From Candidatus Bathyarchaeota archaeon RBG_13_52_12 (lineage in GTDB: Archaea > Thermoproteota > Bathyarchaeia > TCS64): a DNA stretch of 5,830 nucleotides. The notes under the pieces are model-generated. The model had not been told where the DNA came from and did no database searches. It saw only the letters and a program-made list of their open reading frames with translations. This document shows positions 1-4,584 of this stretch, one piece after another (within the stretch, counting starts at the first letter, position 1; every line of letters starts with the position of its first letter). Location: the NCBI GenBank assembly GCA_001774245.1, contig MEZF01000084.1:1477-7306 (forward strand). Reading direction: 5' to 3'. The translations under genes were made by a program, and so were the position numbers.

Positions 1-32
1 AACTGATTCTCATGTATCGCTGGGGGAGTGTG

Positions 33-122
33 ATGAAAATGGATTCGCTGTCTGTTGACGGATTTTTTGGTTCAATTCATCCCATGACTAAAGACATGGG
101 CTTTCTTGAACCCTCATCGTAA
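33..122 (+). other. Possible gene start interrupted by a tnpB-type end
   Basis: A reading frame starts at the ATG at 33, four bases after a strong purine-rich ribosome-binding-like run GGGGGAG (22-28). It runs only 29 codons, to a TAA at 120-122. The last 13 or so codons lie inside the palindromic element at 81-123, so the natural continuation may have been displaced when that element arrived. The first 14 residues match no family I recognise. It may also be chance: no promoter is visible because the window begins only 32 bases upstream. Confidence 0.2.
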
Positions 123-123
123 A
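81..123 (-). repeat. tnpB-type right end (omega-RNA 3' hairpin), copy A
   Basis: The segment holds a near-palindrome, CCCATGACTAAAGACATGGG (81-100), followed by CTTTCTTG and a tail ending CGTAAA. Read on the minus strand this is AAGCCC, a hairpin, then GGG. That is the usual form of the right end of IS200/IS605 tnpB elements, where the hairpin also forms the 3' end of the omega RNA. About 43 bases are shared with copy B at 870-913, in the same orientation, with a few substitutions and one gap. No tnpB reading frame lies to its right, where the body of such an element would be expected; the vapBC pair is there instead. The family assignment rests on remembered consensus, not on a search. Confidence 0.6.
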
Positions 124-147
124 GTATTACAAGTATAACTTTATAAC
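122..147 (+). promoter_or_regulatory. Probable vapBC promoter with short tandem repeat
   Basis: A TATA-like TTTATAAC at 140-147 would place transcription start near 170, about 10 bases before the vapB ATG, as expected for a near-leaderless archaeal transcript. Directly upstream are two tandem 9-mers, AAGTATTAC (122-130) and AAGTATAAC (131-139), differing at one base. The second also forms the small inverted repeat AAGT-ATA-ACTT (131-141), touching the TATA box. VapB-type antitoxins usually repress their own operon, so this is the natural place for an operator, but binding is inferred only. Confidence 0.45.
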
Positions 148-179
148 CTCCGCATAACTGATCCTCCTAGTGGTAATGC

Positions 180-455
180 ATGGGCACAACCATCGTCATC
201 AAGGATGTCGACGATGAGGCCTTTAAGAACCTCAAGGGCGAGGCTATGAGATCCGGCATGAAAGTCGGAGAAGCCGCATCCCAGTCCTTCAGGTTCTGGG
301 TTCAGCAACACAGACTTAGAAGAGTCAGAGACGTGGACCGGCAGAGGAGGGCGGCGGAGATGATGGATAAAAACCGATCCAAGACAGCGCCCCGAGGAGA
401 CTGGTCCTCGGTAGATGTGGTGAGAAGTTGGAGAGAGACTCGCAGACCATCGTAG
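180..455 (+). CDS. vapB: VapB-like antitoxin, ribbon-helix-helix type
   Basis: This 91-residue protein is the presumed antitoxin that binds and neutralises the VapC ribonuclease encoded directly downstream, and represses their shared promoter. Residues 3-8 (TTIVIK) form a short beta strand followed by a helical region (about 11-45), the layout of ribbon-helix-helix (CopG/Arc-like) DNA-binding domains. The C-terminal half is basic and low in complexity (RLRRVRDVDRQRR near 45-57), typical of the flexible toxin-wrapping tail. The ATG at 180 is chosen because the strand begins right after it and the TATA box lies about 36 bases upstream. Its last 28 bases overlap the start of vapC, indicating translational coupling. 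The gene is GC-richer than most of the window. Family-level naming rests mainly on the PIN-domain partner. Confidence 0.75.
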   Translation: MGTTIVIKDVDDEAFKNLKGEAMRSGMKVGEAASQSFRFWVQQHRLRRVRDVDRQRRAAEMMDKNRSKTAPRGDWSSVDVVRSWRETRRPS

Positions 456-865
456 TCGATGCCTCGGTTGTCATCAAGTGGTTTATCCCTGAGGCTGACT
501 CCGAGAAGGCGGTCAAGCTTCGAGACAGACACATAGAAGGCTCTTTGACGCTAATAGCTCCGGACCTGCTCATCTACGAGGTGGCGAACGCCCTCTCCTA
601 CCACCCCGACCTCTCGGTTGACGAGATCAAGGAGGACTTGGAGGCGCTCCTCATGCTGGACCTCGACCTGATCCAGCCCTCAGGCGAGTTCGTCTCATCG
701 ATCGCTGAGGACGCGAGGAAGTACGCCGTATCTGTATACGATTCAAGCTACATCGCACTCGCTGAGGCTACGTCTTCTAGCCTGATAACCGCCGATAGGA
801 AGCTTTGTGAGAAGGCTAAGAAGGCCGGTTTGGCACTGACGCTCGACGAATACGATGATGGGTGA
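428..865 (+). CDS. vapC: VapC-like PIN-domain toxin ribonuclease
   Basis: A 145-residue PIN-domain protein, the toxin half of a VapBC module. VapC toxins are Mg2+-dependent endoribonucleases, typically cutting tRNA or rRNA and so halting translation. All four expected acidic residues are present: D11 in VVDASVVIKWF, E51 in IYEVANAL, D105 in VYDSSYIALAE and D123 in TADRKL, so the enzyme appears intact. Length is normal for the family. The start is a TTG at 428 inside the end of vapB, preceded by GGTGAG (419-424); there is no ATG or GTG that would keep the DASVVIKWF strand, so TTG is the best choice. Expression is probably coupled to vapB translation. The RNA target cannot be deduced. The gene ends one base before an inverted palindromic structure (866-942). 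Confidence 0.9.
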   Translation: MERDSQTIVVDASVVIKWFIPEADSEKAVKLRDRHIEGSLTLIAPDLLIYEVANALSYHPDLSVDEIKEDLEALLMLDLDLIQPSGEFVSSIAEDARKYAVSVYDSSYIALAEATSSSLITADRKLCEKAKKAGLALTLDEYDDG

Positions 866-913
866 ACTACCCATGACTGAAGTCATGGGCTTTCTTGTCC
901 CCATCTTCGTAAA
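866..913 (-). repeat. tnpB-type right end (omega-RNA 3' hairpin), copy B
   Basis: A perfect palindrome, CCCATGACTGAAGTCATGGG (870-889, arms of nine bases around GA), followed by CTTTCTTG and a tail ending CGTAAA. It is a direct repeat of copy A (81-123). On the minus strand it reads AAGCCC, hairpin, GGGTAGTTCACC, which matches the common right-end form of IS200/IS605 tnpB elements even more closely than copy A. It begins right after the vapC stop. No tnpB gene accompanies it. Confidence 0.65.
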
Positions 914-920
914 ACATCAT

Positions 921-945
921 AGCTTCTTCAGAGGTGGGTAGTATA
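921..945 (+). repeat. tnpB-type right end, + oriented, short hairpin
   Basis: AGCTTCTTCAGAGGTGGGTAGT (921-942) has a small hairpin (GCTTC, loop TTCA, GAGGT) followed by GGGTAGT. It resembles AGCTCTTTAGAGGCGGGCAGT at 2885-2905, and both follow the pattern AGCTC-hairpin-GGGYAGTTCA seen at right ends of IS200/IS605 tnpB elements. It is inverted with respect to copy B, and only about 30 bases separate the two hairpins. No tnpB frame lies to its left. Confidence 0.5.
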
Positions 946-949
946 CTAT

Positions 950-1159
950 CTATTTTTTTTTAACACTCACGATAACGGTTTCACCCAATTTCAGGTCAAG
1001 TTCTCTAACAATACTTACAGGTATAGTAATAATAGAACTAGCGCACTGATATCGAACTCTACTCACGAACCCTATTTGGGCGCTATCTTTTTTGTCTTTA
1101 CGAGAAAGATCATCAAATGCTAAATAGGGTATGGGTTTAGATCCATTTTTCATGACCAA
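950..1159 (-). CDS. AbrB/MazE-like (SpoVT-AbrB fold) small DNA-binding protein
   Basis: A 69-residue protein if started at the TTG at 1159, or 67 residues from the ATG at 1153, which I consider more likely because it follows the TATA box at the usual distance for a short leader. Residues 33-69 (SRVRYQCASSIITIPVSIV, then ELDLKLGETVIVSV) show the swapped-hairpin AbrB pattern: a strand, S-x-x-I-T-I-P, a helix ending in lysine/leucine, then L-K-x-G-E and a final strand. Such proteins are transcription regulators or antitoxins of MazEF-like or VapBC modules. No toxin partner is adjacent in the same direction, so it may be a free regulator or an orphaned antitoxin. The N-terminal 30 residues are not typical of the bare domain. 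The C-terminus is KKK, encoded by an A-run of nine. Confidence 0.65.
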   Translation of the reverse strand: MVMKNGSKPIPYLAFDDLSRKDKKDSAQIGFVSRVRYQCASSIITIPVSIVRELDLKLGETVIVSVKKK

Positions 1160-1185
1160 TAGTTGACTTTCATAGGTTATAAAAT

Positions 1186-1229
1186 ATATTTATAAAATCG
1201 TTACAAAAACTGTATCGAAAAACGATATA
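1186..1229 (-). promoter_or_regulatory. Probable promoter of the abrB-like gene with inverted repeat
   Basis: On the minus strand TTTATAAATATA (about 1186-1197) is a strong TATA-type element. Transcription would start near 1165, giving a leader of about 10 bases before the ATG at 1153. Just upstream, TGTATCG (1211-1217) and CGATATA (1223-1229) are complementary across AAAAA, with one G-T pair. AbrB-like proteins often control their own genes, so this could be an operator, but it may be only an AT-rich coincidence. Confidence 0.4.
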
Positions 1230-1702
1230 GCGCATCAATAAACCCACATCATTAACTCGCCTACATGAAGGAAGTATGTCGCACTACCCTCCACTCCACT
1301 TCCTCTTCGCCGTGAAAGACACTGCAGACGCTTATCCGCTCACAACCCATAAGTCATAATGACACTTCGCCACGAGGCTCCGCCAATCACTCTCGCGAGA
1401 GGTGGCTGCTACTCGGCTAAGCGGAGATGGGCAAGTCGCCTCGATGAATCAGGAAGCTCGCTTACTCGGCGCGCGCAGAACTATTGTATTCAATCCACAC
1501 ACGGAACCACCCCAGCAGCTACAATGCCAGGGAAAGCCACCCACCGCCCAAACCTACAGCAGGGATACACATAAACAATAAGCTACATAAACAATAACCA
1601 AATCTATAAAATACTAGATAATATCAAAGCCCCGTAAAGATAATTCACCTACAAAACGCGCGAACCCACATCAGCCCCTCAACTCCCGCGCACATTTTTT
1701 CA
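1230..1702. other. Intergenic stretch without a credible gene
   Basis: Besides the omega-RNA-like remnant, this stretch is GC-rich to about 1560 and AT-rich after it. A 71-codon frame at 1359-1574 has no domain-like pattern and runs across the remnant, so it is not called. Two identical 13-mers, ACATAAACAATAA, lie at 1569-1581 and 1585-1597 (16-base period). CAAATCTATAAAA at 1599-1611 looks like a + strand BRE/TATA element and recurs at 3461-3473, but no gene starts within 100 bases of it. Confidence 0.5.
1390..1483 (+). ncRNA. Orphan omega-RNA-like remnant (tnpB 3' end without tnpB)
   Basis: The stretch ACTCGGCTAAGCGGAG (1411-1426), GGGCAAG (1430-1436), then CCTCGATGAATCAGGAAGC (1439-1457), followed by a GC-rich foldback and GCAGAAC (1475-1481), resembles the strongly conserved 3' segment of IS200/IS605 tnpB genes, where the last codons overlap the omega-RNA scaffold. 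A short palindrome CTCTCGCGAGAG (1390-1401) lies at its left. In one frame the segment gives ASMNQEAR, like the common TnpB C-terminal MNQEA. No RuvC or zinc-finger coding lies upstream, so the gene is lost and only this RNA-like part remains. Whether it is transcribed or usable by a TnpB encoded elsewhere is unknown. Recognition is from memory of the consensus. Confidence 0.5.
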
Positions 1703-1733
1703 GGTGAAGTTACCTTCACCATAACCTTATAAT
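1703..1733 (+). promoter_or_regulatory. Promoter of MEDS regulator with perfect inverted-repeat operator
   Basis: GGTGAAGTTACCTTCACC (1703-1720) is a perfect inverted repeat with 7-base arms and a 4-base centre. Five bases further, CTTATAAT (1726-1733) fits a TATA box, with start expected near 1756, about 8 bases before the GTG at 1764. An operator abutting the BRE/TATA region is well placed for a repressor, and the gene downstream encodes a winged-helix protein, so autoregulation is a natural inference. The repeat is GC-richer than its surroundings, which argues against chance. Confidence 0.55.
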
Positions 1734-1763
1734 GTAATAAAATTATAAACTAAAGGTATAAAA

Positions 1764-2588
1764 GTGAGTAACGTTATTTGGGATGATAAAATTCACAAGG
1801 TAATGGCTAACCCAATTAGAAGAAAGATAATAGATTCTTTGAATAGAGAAAATATGTCTTTCAGTCAAATACTGAACAGCATTGGGGATTTTAATAACCA
1901 CGGCAAACTCGGCTACCACCTACGAACATTGAGAGAATTCATCGAACAAGATTCTAACAAGAACTATTATTTAAACGACCGGGGAATACTTCTTTCTAAG
2001 ATTATGCATGAATATCGCATCCAACTATCCGAAGTACCTGATTACGTGGGGTATGTTCAAGGGTTGAAGGCTAGAGACCACGCGTTCGCCCTGTACAAGG
2101 ATAATGAGTTCAGGCGTCGAATAGTTTTCCCGTTTCTTAGACAAGGCCTATCGAATGGGTACGCGGTGGCGTATTTTTGCCAGGAGAGCCAGCTGGATTC
2201 AGACGTTGAAGCATTTAGAAAGTTTGGGGTAGAGCTTGACACTTTACCTAGGGATGCATTAACTGTTCTCTCAGCTGAAGATTGGTACGTGAGAAGGGGA
2301 AAAGCAGAACATAAGACCTTGAAGAGTAATCTGGAGAAAAATGTTCAGCAGAAGGTAGAAGCTGGGTTTGCTGGATTAGTAGTCTCTGGCGAACCAGGTG
2401 TTTTAATCGAGAATGGTTTTGATGAAGAGTGCGTAAAGTGTGAGGAGTCTATGGGGCGTCAACTTCCTTCTGATCGTTATGCAATATGTCTATATAATTA
2501 CAATATAATGAAAGATAATATTAACAATCGAATTTTAAACAGTCATGGCCACATAATCTCTAAGAACCTATTAGGTGAGTTACTATAG
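1764..2588 (+). CDS. wHTH transcription regulator with C-terminal MEDS sensor domain
   Basis: A 274-residue two-domain protein. Residues 5-85 form an ArsR-like winged helix: KVMANPIRRKIIDSL (12-26), then MSFSQILNSIG (31-41), a recognition-helix segment GKLGYHLRTLREF (47-59), and the wing KNYYLNDRG (66-74). Residues 104-258 match the MEDS domain (methanogen/methylotroph DcmR sensory domain) pattern: HAFALYKDNEF (106-116), the helix and loop FPFLRQGLSNGYAVAYFC (122-139), LSAEDWYVRRG (169-179) and a final AICLYNYN (240-247). MEDS is thought to sense small molecules, such as dichloromethane in DcmR; the ligand here is unknown. The GTG start keeps the first helix intact and has AAAGGT (1752-1757) upstream, at a spacing suitable for weak ribosome binding. 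It is transcribed alone, and its target may be its own promoter. Confidence 0.75.
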   Translation: MSNVIWDDKIHKVMANPIRRKIIDSLNRENMSFSQILNSIGDFNNHGKLGYHLRTLREFIEQDSNKNYYLNDRGILLSKIMHEYRIQLSEVPDYVGYVQGLKARDHAFALYKDNEFRRRIVFPFLRQGLSNGYAVAYFCQESQLDSDVEAFRKFGVELDTLPRDALTVLSAEDWYVRRGKAEHKTLKSNLEKNVQQKVEAGFAGLVVSGEPGVLIENGFDEECVKCEESMGRQLPSDRYAICLYNYNIMKDNINNRILNSHGHIISKNLLGELL

Positions 2589-2921
2589 GCCTCAAAACAA
2601 TCTCTTATCGCTCATTTCTCTATGAGTGCGCGAGTATTAAAATATAGTTATAAAAGTTTAAGTTTGAAATTCACGCGTGCGATTTCAATAATTATATCGC
2701 GCTTGCAATAGTTAAATCAAATAATAATCTATGAAAAATTGTATAATATTAAAACCTCATGCATATTCAAACAACGCAGAATAAATCCAACAAGCGCAAA
2801 TACGCACGGCCCAACACCAATACAACAAGCGTTTTAAACACAAACACTAATCAAATTACCTTAAAAATTATTGTGAAATATCAAAGCTCTTTAGAGGCGG
2901 GCAGTTCATGTGTAAGGTCTC
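2589..2921. other. AT-rich spacer with hairpin and no credible gene
   Basis: CGCTCAT (2609-2615) and ATGAGTG (2622-2628), 20 bases after the regulator's stop, can form a seven-pair hairpin with one G-T pair. It lacks a following T-run, so it is only a weak terminator candidate. The rest is AT-rich, with scattered CG-rich words (CACGCGTGCG near 2673, ATCGCGC near 2696). A possible frame at 2759-2995 is asparagine/threonine-rich low complexity and is not called. The only other distinct item is the tnpB-type end at 2883-2910. Confidence 0.45.
2883..2910 (+). repeat. tnpB-type right end, + oriented, solo
   Basis: AAGCTCTTTAGAGGCGGGCA (2884-2903) followed by GTTCATG forms a small hairpin (CTC, loop TTTA, GAG), then GGCGGGCAGTTCA. 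This is close to the right-end consensus of IS200/IS605 tnpB elements and to the copy at 921-942. No tnpB coding lies upstream. It sits 12 bases beyond the stop of the minus-strand membrane-protein gene and might contribute to 3' end formation there. Confidence 0.5.
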
Positions 2922-3263
2922 TTATAGAGATAGTAGTAAAAAAAGATTGGAAACAAATGCTATTAATCTTACTATCCCAAATAATATTGGGATAAATAAC
3001 ATAGTTTGTGATAACTCGTTTTTATTTTTCTTAGTAATTATGTATGATAGAGATAATAAAACAGAAATTAGCAGGACGTCAAATAATGACCAAATCCCAT
3101 TTGTTATCAAGTTATGGGTAAAGGGGTTTACTTCGATAAGTCTACCTGTAGAAATTCCATTGTATGTAGTAATTTCATCCCCAAGAACGCCTGTAATTAA
3201 TATCATTGAACTTGTTCTTATATTGGTGAGATAGTTTGATTCCATCGCAGTCATATCTGGCAT
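2922..3263 (-). CDS. DUF5658-like small multi-pass membrane protein
   Basis: A 113-residue hydrophobic protein. The segment GDEITTYNGISTG (28-40), followed by RLIEVNPFTHNLITNGIW (41-58), fits the DUF5658 pattern of D-x-x-T-T, about ten residues, then E-x-N-P and a glycine before the next helix. Predicted membrane segments lie at about 16-30, 58-76 and 87-112. Function of the family is unknown. Three in-frame ATG codons lie at 3263, 3254 and 3245. The TATA-like element at 3268-3275 predicts transcription start near 3245, so a leaderless start at the third ATG (107 residues) is possible. The promoter region shares a 56-bp repeat with the protease gene's. A + strand frame across the same DNA is treated as a shadow. 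Confidence 0.6.
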   Translation of the reverse strand: MPDMTAMESNYLTNIRTSSMILITGVLGDEITTYNGISTGRLIEVNPFTHNLITNGIWSLFDVLLISVLLSLSYIITKKNKNELSQTMLFIPILFGIVRLIAFVSNLFLLLSL

Positions 3264-3267
3264 AACT

Positions 3268-3275
3268 ATTTTATA
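3268..3275 (-). promoter_or_regulatory. TATA box of the DUF5658-like gene
   Basis: On the minus strand TAGTATAAAATAGT (3265-3278) contains TATAAAAT (3268-3275). The usual 26-27 base distance puts transcription start at about 3245, exactly at the third in-frame ATG of the gene, which would make the message leaderless. It borders the 3278-3333 repeat, so the repeat would cover the BRE and upstream region. Confidence 0.45.
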
Positions 3276-3277
3276 CT

Positions 3278-3333
3278 AATAAAACAATTATGATGCTGAA
3301 TTTTATGTGAAACATAAATCCAGATGAATTATC
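3278..3333 (-). repeat. Shared upstream repeat, copy 1 (of 2)
   Basis: This 56-base segment aligns without gaps to 4579-4634 with 47 identical positions (84%). Identical blocks include CAATTATG (3285-3292), CATAAATCCA (3313-3322) and ATGAATTATC (3324-3333). Both copies stand in the same orientation, immediately upstream of a minus-strand gene and its TATA region, so the repeat may carry a common regulator-binding site. It also contains the small inverted pair TTATGTG / CACATAA-like around TTTTATGTGAAACATAAAT (3301-3319). Confidence 0.6.
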
Positions 3334-3479
3334 AATCTATAAAAAATAGTCAAGATAAACCACTAATTTTCATTATGACAACTATATTTAGTTGAATCAG
3401 TATATTTCTAGATACGAAATAGGAAATAGCTAAGTTATTGGTTGTTTGTGCATACACTGGCAAATCTATAAAAAACAAT
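3334..3479. other. AT-rich spacer with probable terminator
   Basis: No gene is seen. AATCTATAAAAAA occurs exactly twice, at 3334-3346 and 3463-3475. On the minus strand the second copy is a run of six T (3470-3475) only five bases after the microprotein stop, a plausible archaeal U-run terminator for the protease operon; the first could be a second terminator. Read on the + strand they look like TATA boxes, but no + strand gene follows. Confidence 0.45.
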
Positions 3480-3614
3480 TTAATAACTCTTAGAATCAAA
3501 ACGCTTAATATTAGCTTGAATATACTGTTTCCTTCTCTCCATTAATTTGTCATTTTTCCTGTTTTTTTCAAGCAATTTTCCCATCATGGGAAGACTTTGC
3601 AAATACTTTTTCAA
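3480..3614 (-). CDS. 44-residue basic microprotein coupled to the protease
   Basis: A short frame not connected to any family I know. It begins with a TTG at 3614 that overlaps the protease stop (TTGA arrangement) and runs to a TAA at 3480-3482. The product is highly basic and helical in appearance, with MGKLLEKNRKNDKLMERRKQ at residues 11-30 and YIQANIKRF after it, ending in SKSY. An internal ATG pair at about 3587/3584 is an alternative start. The one-base stagger with the upstream stop suggests translational coupling, or that this is a C-terminal extension of the protease separated by a frameshift. The frame stays open upstream into the protease end. A T-run follows its stop, which supports it as the end of the transcript. 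Confidence 0.4.
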   Translation of the reverse strand: MKKYLQSLPMMGKLLEKNRKNDKLMERRKQYIQANIKRFDSKSY

Positions 3615-4543
3615 CTCATGATTTTTGACATGGCATGTAAGTCCTCGACTCCGGCGGTGGGAGGCTGTGATTCGGCACTAATATTTTTTATTAATGTAGG
3701 ATGTATATAATAACGGACCAGATGAGTTCCCGAGCTTTCCATTAGGAGAGTTCCGAGCCACTTCCTTAGAATCGCCCATTCCCTCGGAAATTCCTCGCTG
3801 GATTTAATTTTCAATCCGAGTTTTTTTCCGGCCAATTCGTTGATAACCTCCTCATGAATTGAGAATCCCCTCACGAGTTGATGAGCAATCCTCTGAACAT
3901 CAGAATCCGTGTAATTCGATTTCTCCAACACTTCACAAACATATCGCTCCATTAAATCCATAATTGCCTCTGCTTCCTGGATTTGGACAGGATCATACTT
4001 GTCAGCAAGAATTTTGGCAGTATAGGGAGCGTCCTCTAGAGGAGTTGTCTCGAAAAAACTGGTTAGAGTGCTGTTGGCATCTACAATTAGTTTCGCAGAT
4101 ACTGGCCGGCCACCTATTTCGTCTAAGATAGGATCCAGAGGAGATAACTGACTCATCATCCCCATTACTATAACGTTTCCAATCAGAGCGATGAGTGTGC
4201 CTCCACTTGCAGCTACGTGGGGAATATAAACTGTAATATCTTCAAAACTAATCCTTAAAGCCCTAGCTATTTTATATGAGGATGCAATAGATCCTCCCGG
4301 GCTATTAAGTAAAAGCATGAGTTTTCTGCAGTCCGTTTTCTTTTTTATGTTTTCGATCGCAGACTCTACGGAGAACTCATCCATGACATTAACCTGTGCA
4401 TTCTGTATTTTCGTGGGAGAGATCTTCTGGCCTACATATGAGGCGACTAAAGCCATGATGACCGATTTGTTTATTTTGGAAATCTCGAGAAGTTCATCTT
4501 CATACTTTTCTTCCTCCTCTAATGACACACTGGTGACTTCCAA
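3611..4543 (-). CDS. SDH-type (ClpP/SppA-fold) serine protease
   Basis: A 310-residue protein resembling the serine dehydrogenase proteinase family (SDH_sah, ClpP/crotonase fold). Visible signatures are the beta strand and oxyanion-type loop LMLLLNSPGGSIASSYKIAR (75-94), the nucleophile elbow VYIPHVAASGGTLIALIGN (105-123) with S113 as likely catalytic serine, and MSQLSPLDPIL (130-140), equivalent to the L-G-P-x-D-P motif of the family. The ClpP histidine is not at the corresponding place, as is usual for this group; the general base is uncertain. Residues 1-20 are acidic, and there is no clear signal peptide or strong membrane helix (26-38 is weakly hydrophobic), so a cytoplasmic enzyme is likely. 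Start: TTG at 4543, preceded by AAAGGTAG (4550-4557); the next methionine, residue 30, would remove the N-terminal part. Substrate unknown. Confidence 0.8.
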   Translation of the reverse strand: MEVTSVSLEEEEKYEDELLEISKINKSVIMALVASYVGQKISPTKIQNAQVNVMDEFSVESAIENIKKKTDCRKLMLLLNSPGGSIASSYKIARALRISFEDITVYIPHVAASGGTLIALIGNVIVMGMMSQLSPLDPILDEIGGRPVSAKLIVDANSTLTSFFETTPLEDAPYTAKILADKYDPVQIQEAEAIMDLMERYVCEVLEKSNYTDSDVQRIAHQLVRGFSIHEEVINELAGKKLGLKIKSSEEFPREWAILRKWLGTLLMESSGTHLVRYYIHPTLIKNISAESQPPTAGVEDLHAMSKIMS

Positions 4544-4549
4544 CGTCTT

Positions 4550-4584
4550 CTACCTTTAAAGAAGAACTGTGTTATTATAATAAA
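4550..4584 (-). promoter_or_regulatory. Promoter and ribosome-binding region of the protease gene
   Basis: On the minus strand TATTATAATA (4573-4582) is TATA-like and predicts transcription start near 4552, about nine bases before the TTG start. AAAGGTAG (4550-4557) would serve as ribosome-binding sequence if transcription begins slightly further upstream. The TATA element overlaps the end of the shared repeat 4579-4634. Confidence 0.4.

Larger units (their letters stand above)
866..961 (+). terminator. Possible hairpin and T-run terminator after vapC
   Basis: ACTACCCATGACTGAAG (866-882) pairs with CTTCAGAGGTGGGTAGT (926-942) at 14 of 17 positions, with about 43 bases between. A run of nine T follows at 953-961. 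In a + strand transcript this gives a long stem and then a U-run, which could end vapBC transcription before the convergent gene. The T-run itself also encodes the lysine-rich C-terminus of the abrB-like gene on the other strand. Archaeal termination relies mainly on the U-run, so the stem may be incidental, since it is made of two opposed tnpB-type ends. Confidence 0.4.

Noticed and set aside
302..573. Two minus-strand open frames opposite vapB and the vapC start
   Set aside because: They lie opposite a well-supported vapBC pair in GC-rich DNA; the products are serine/leucine-rich shadows without motifs.
81..913. CRISPR-like repeats
   Set aside because: Only two long copies 789 bases apart with genes between them, and no spacer-sized periodicity.
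1359..1574. 71-codon + strand open frame
   Set aside because: It crosses the omega-RNA-like remnant, has no domain-like hydrophobic pattern, and lacks a promoter or ribosome-binding site at its start.
2759..3234. Two + strand frames around the membrane-protein gene
   Set aside because: The first is asparagine/threonine-rich low complexity and runs through a tnpB-type end; the second is antisense to the better DUF5658-like frame.
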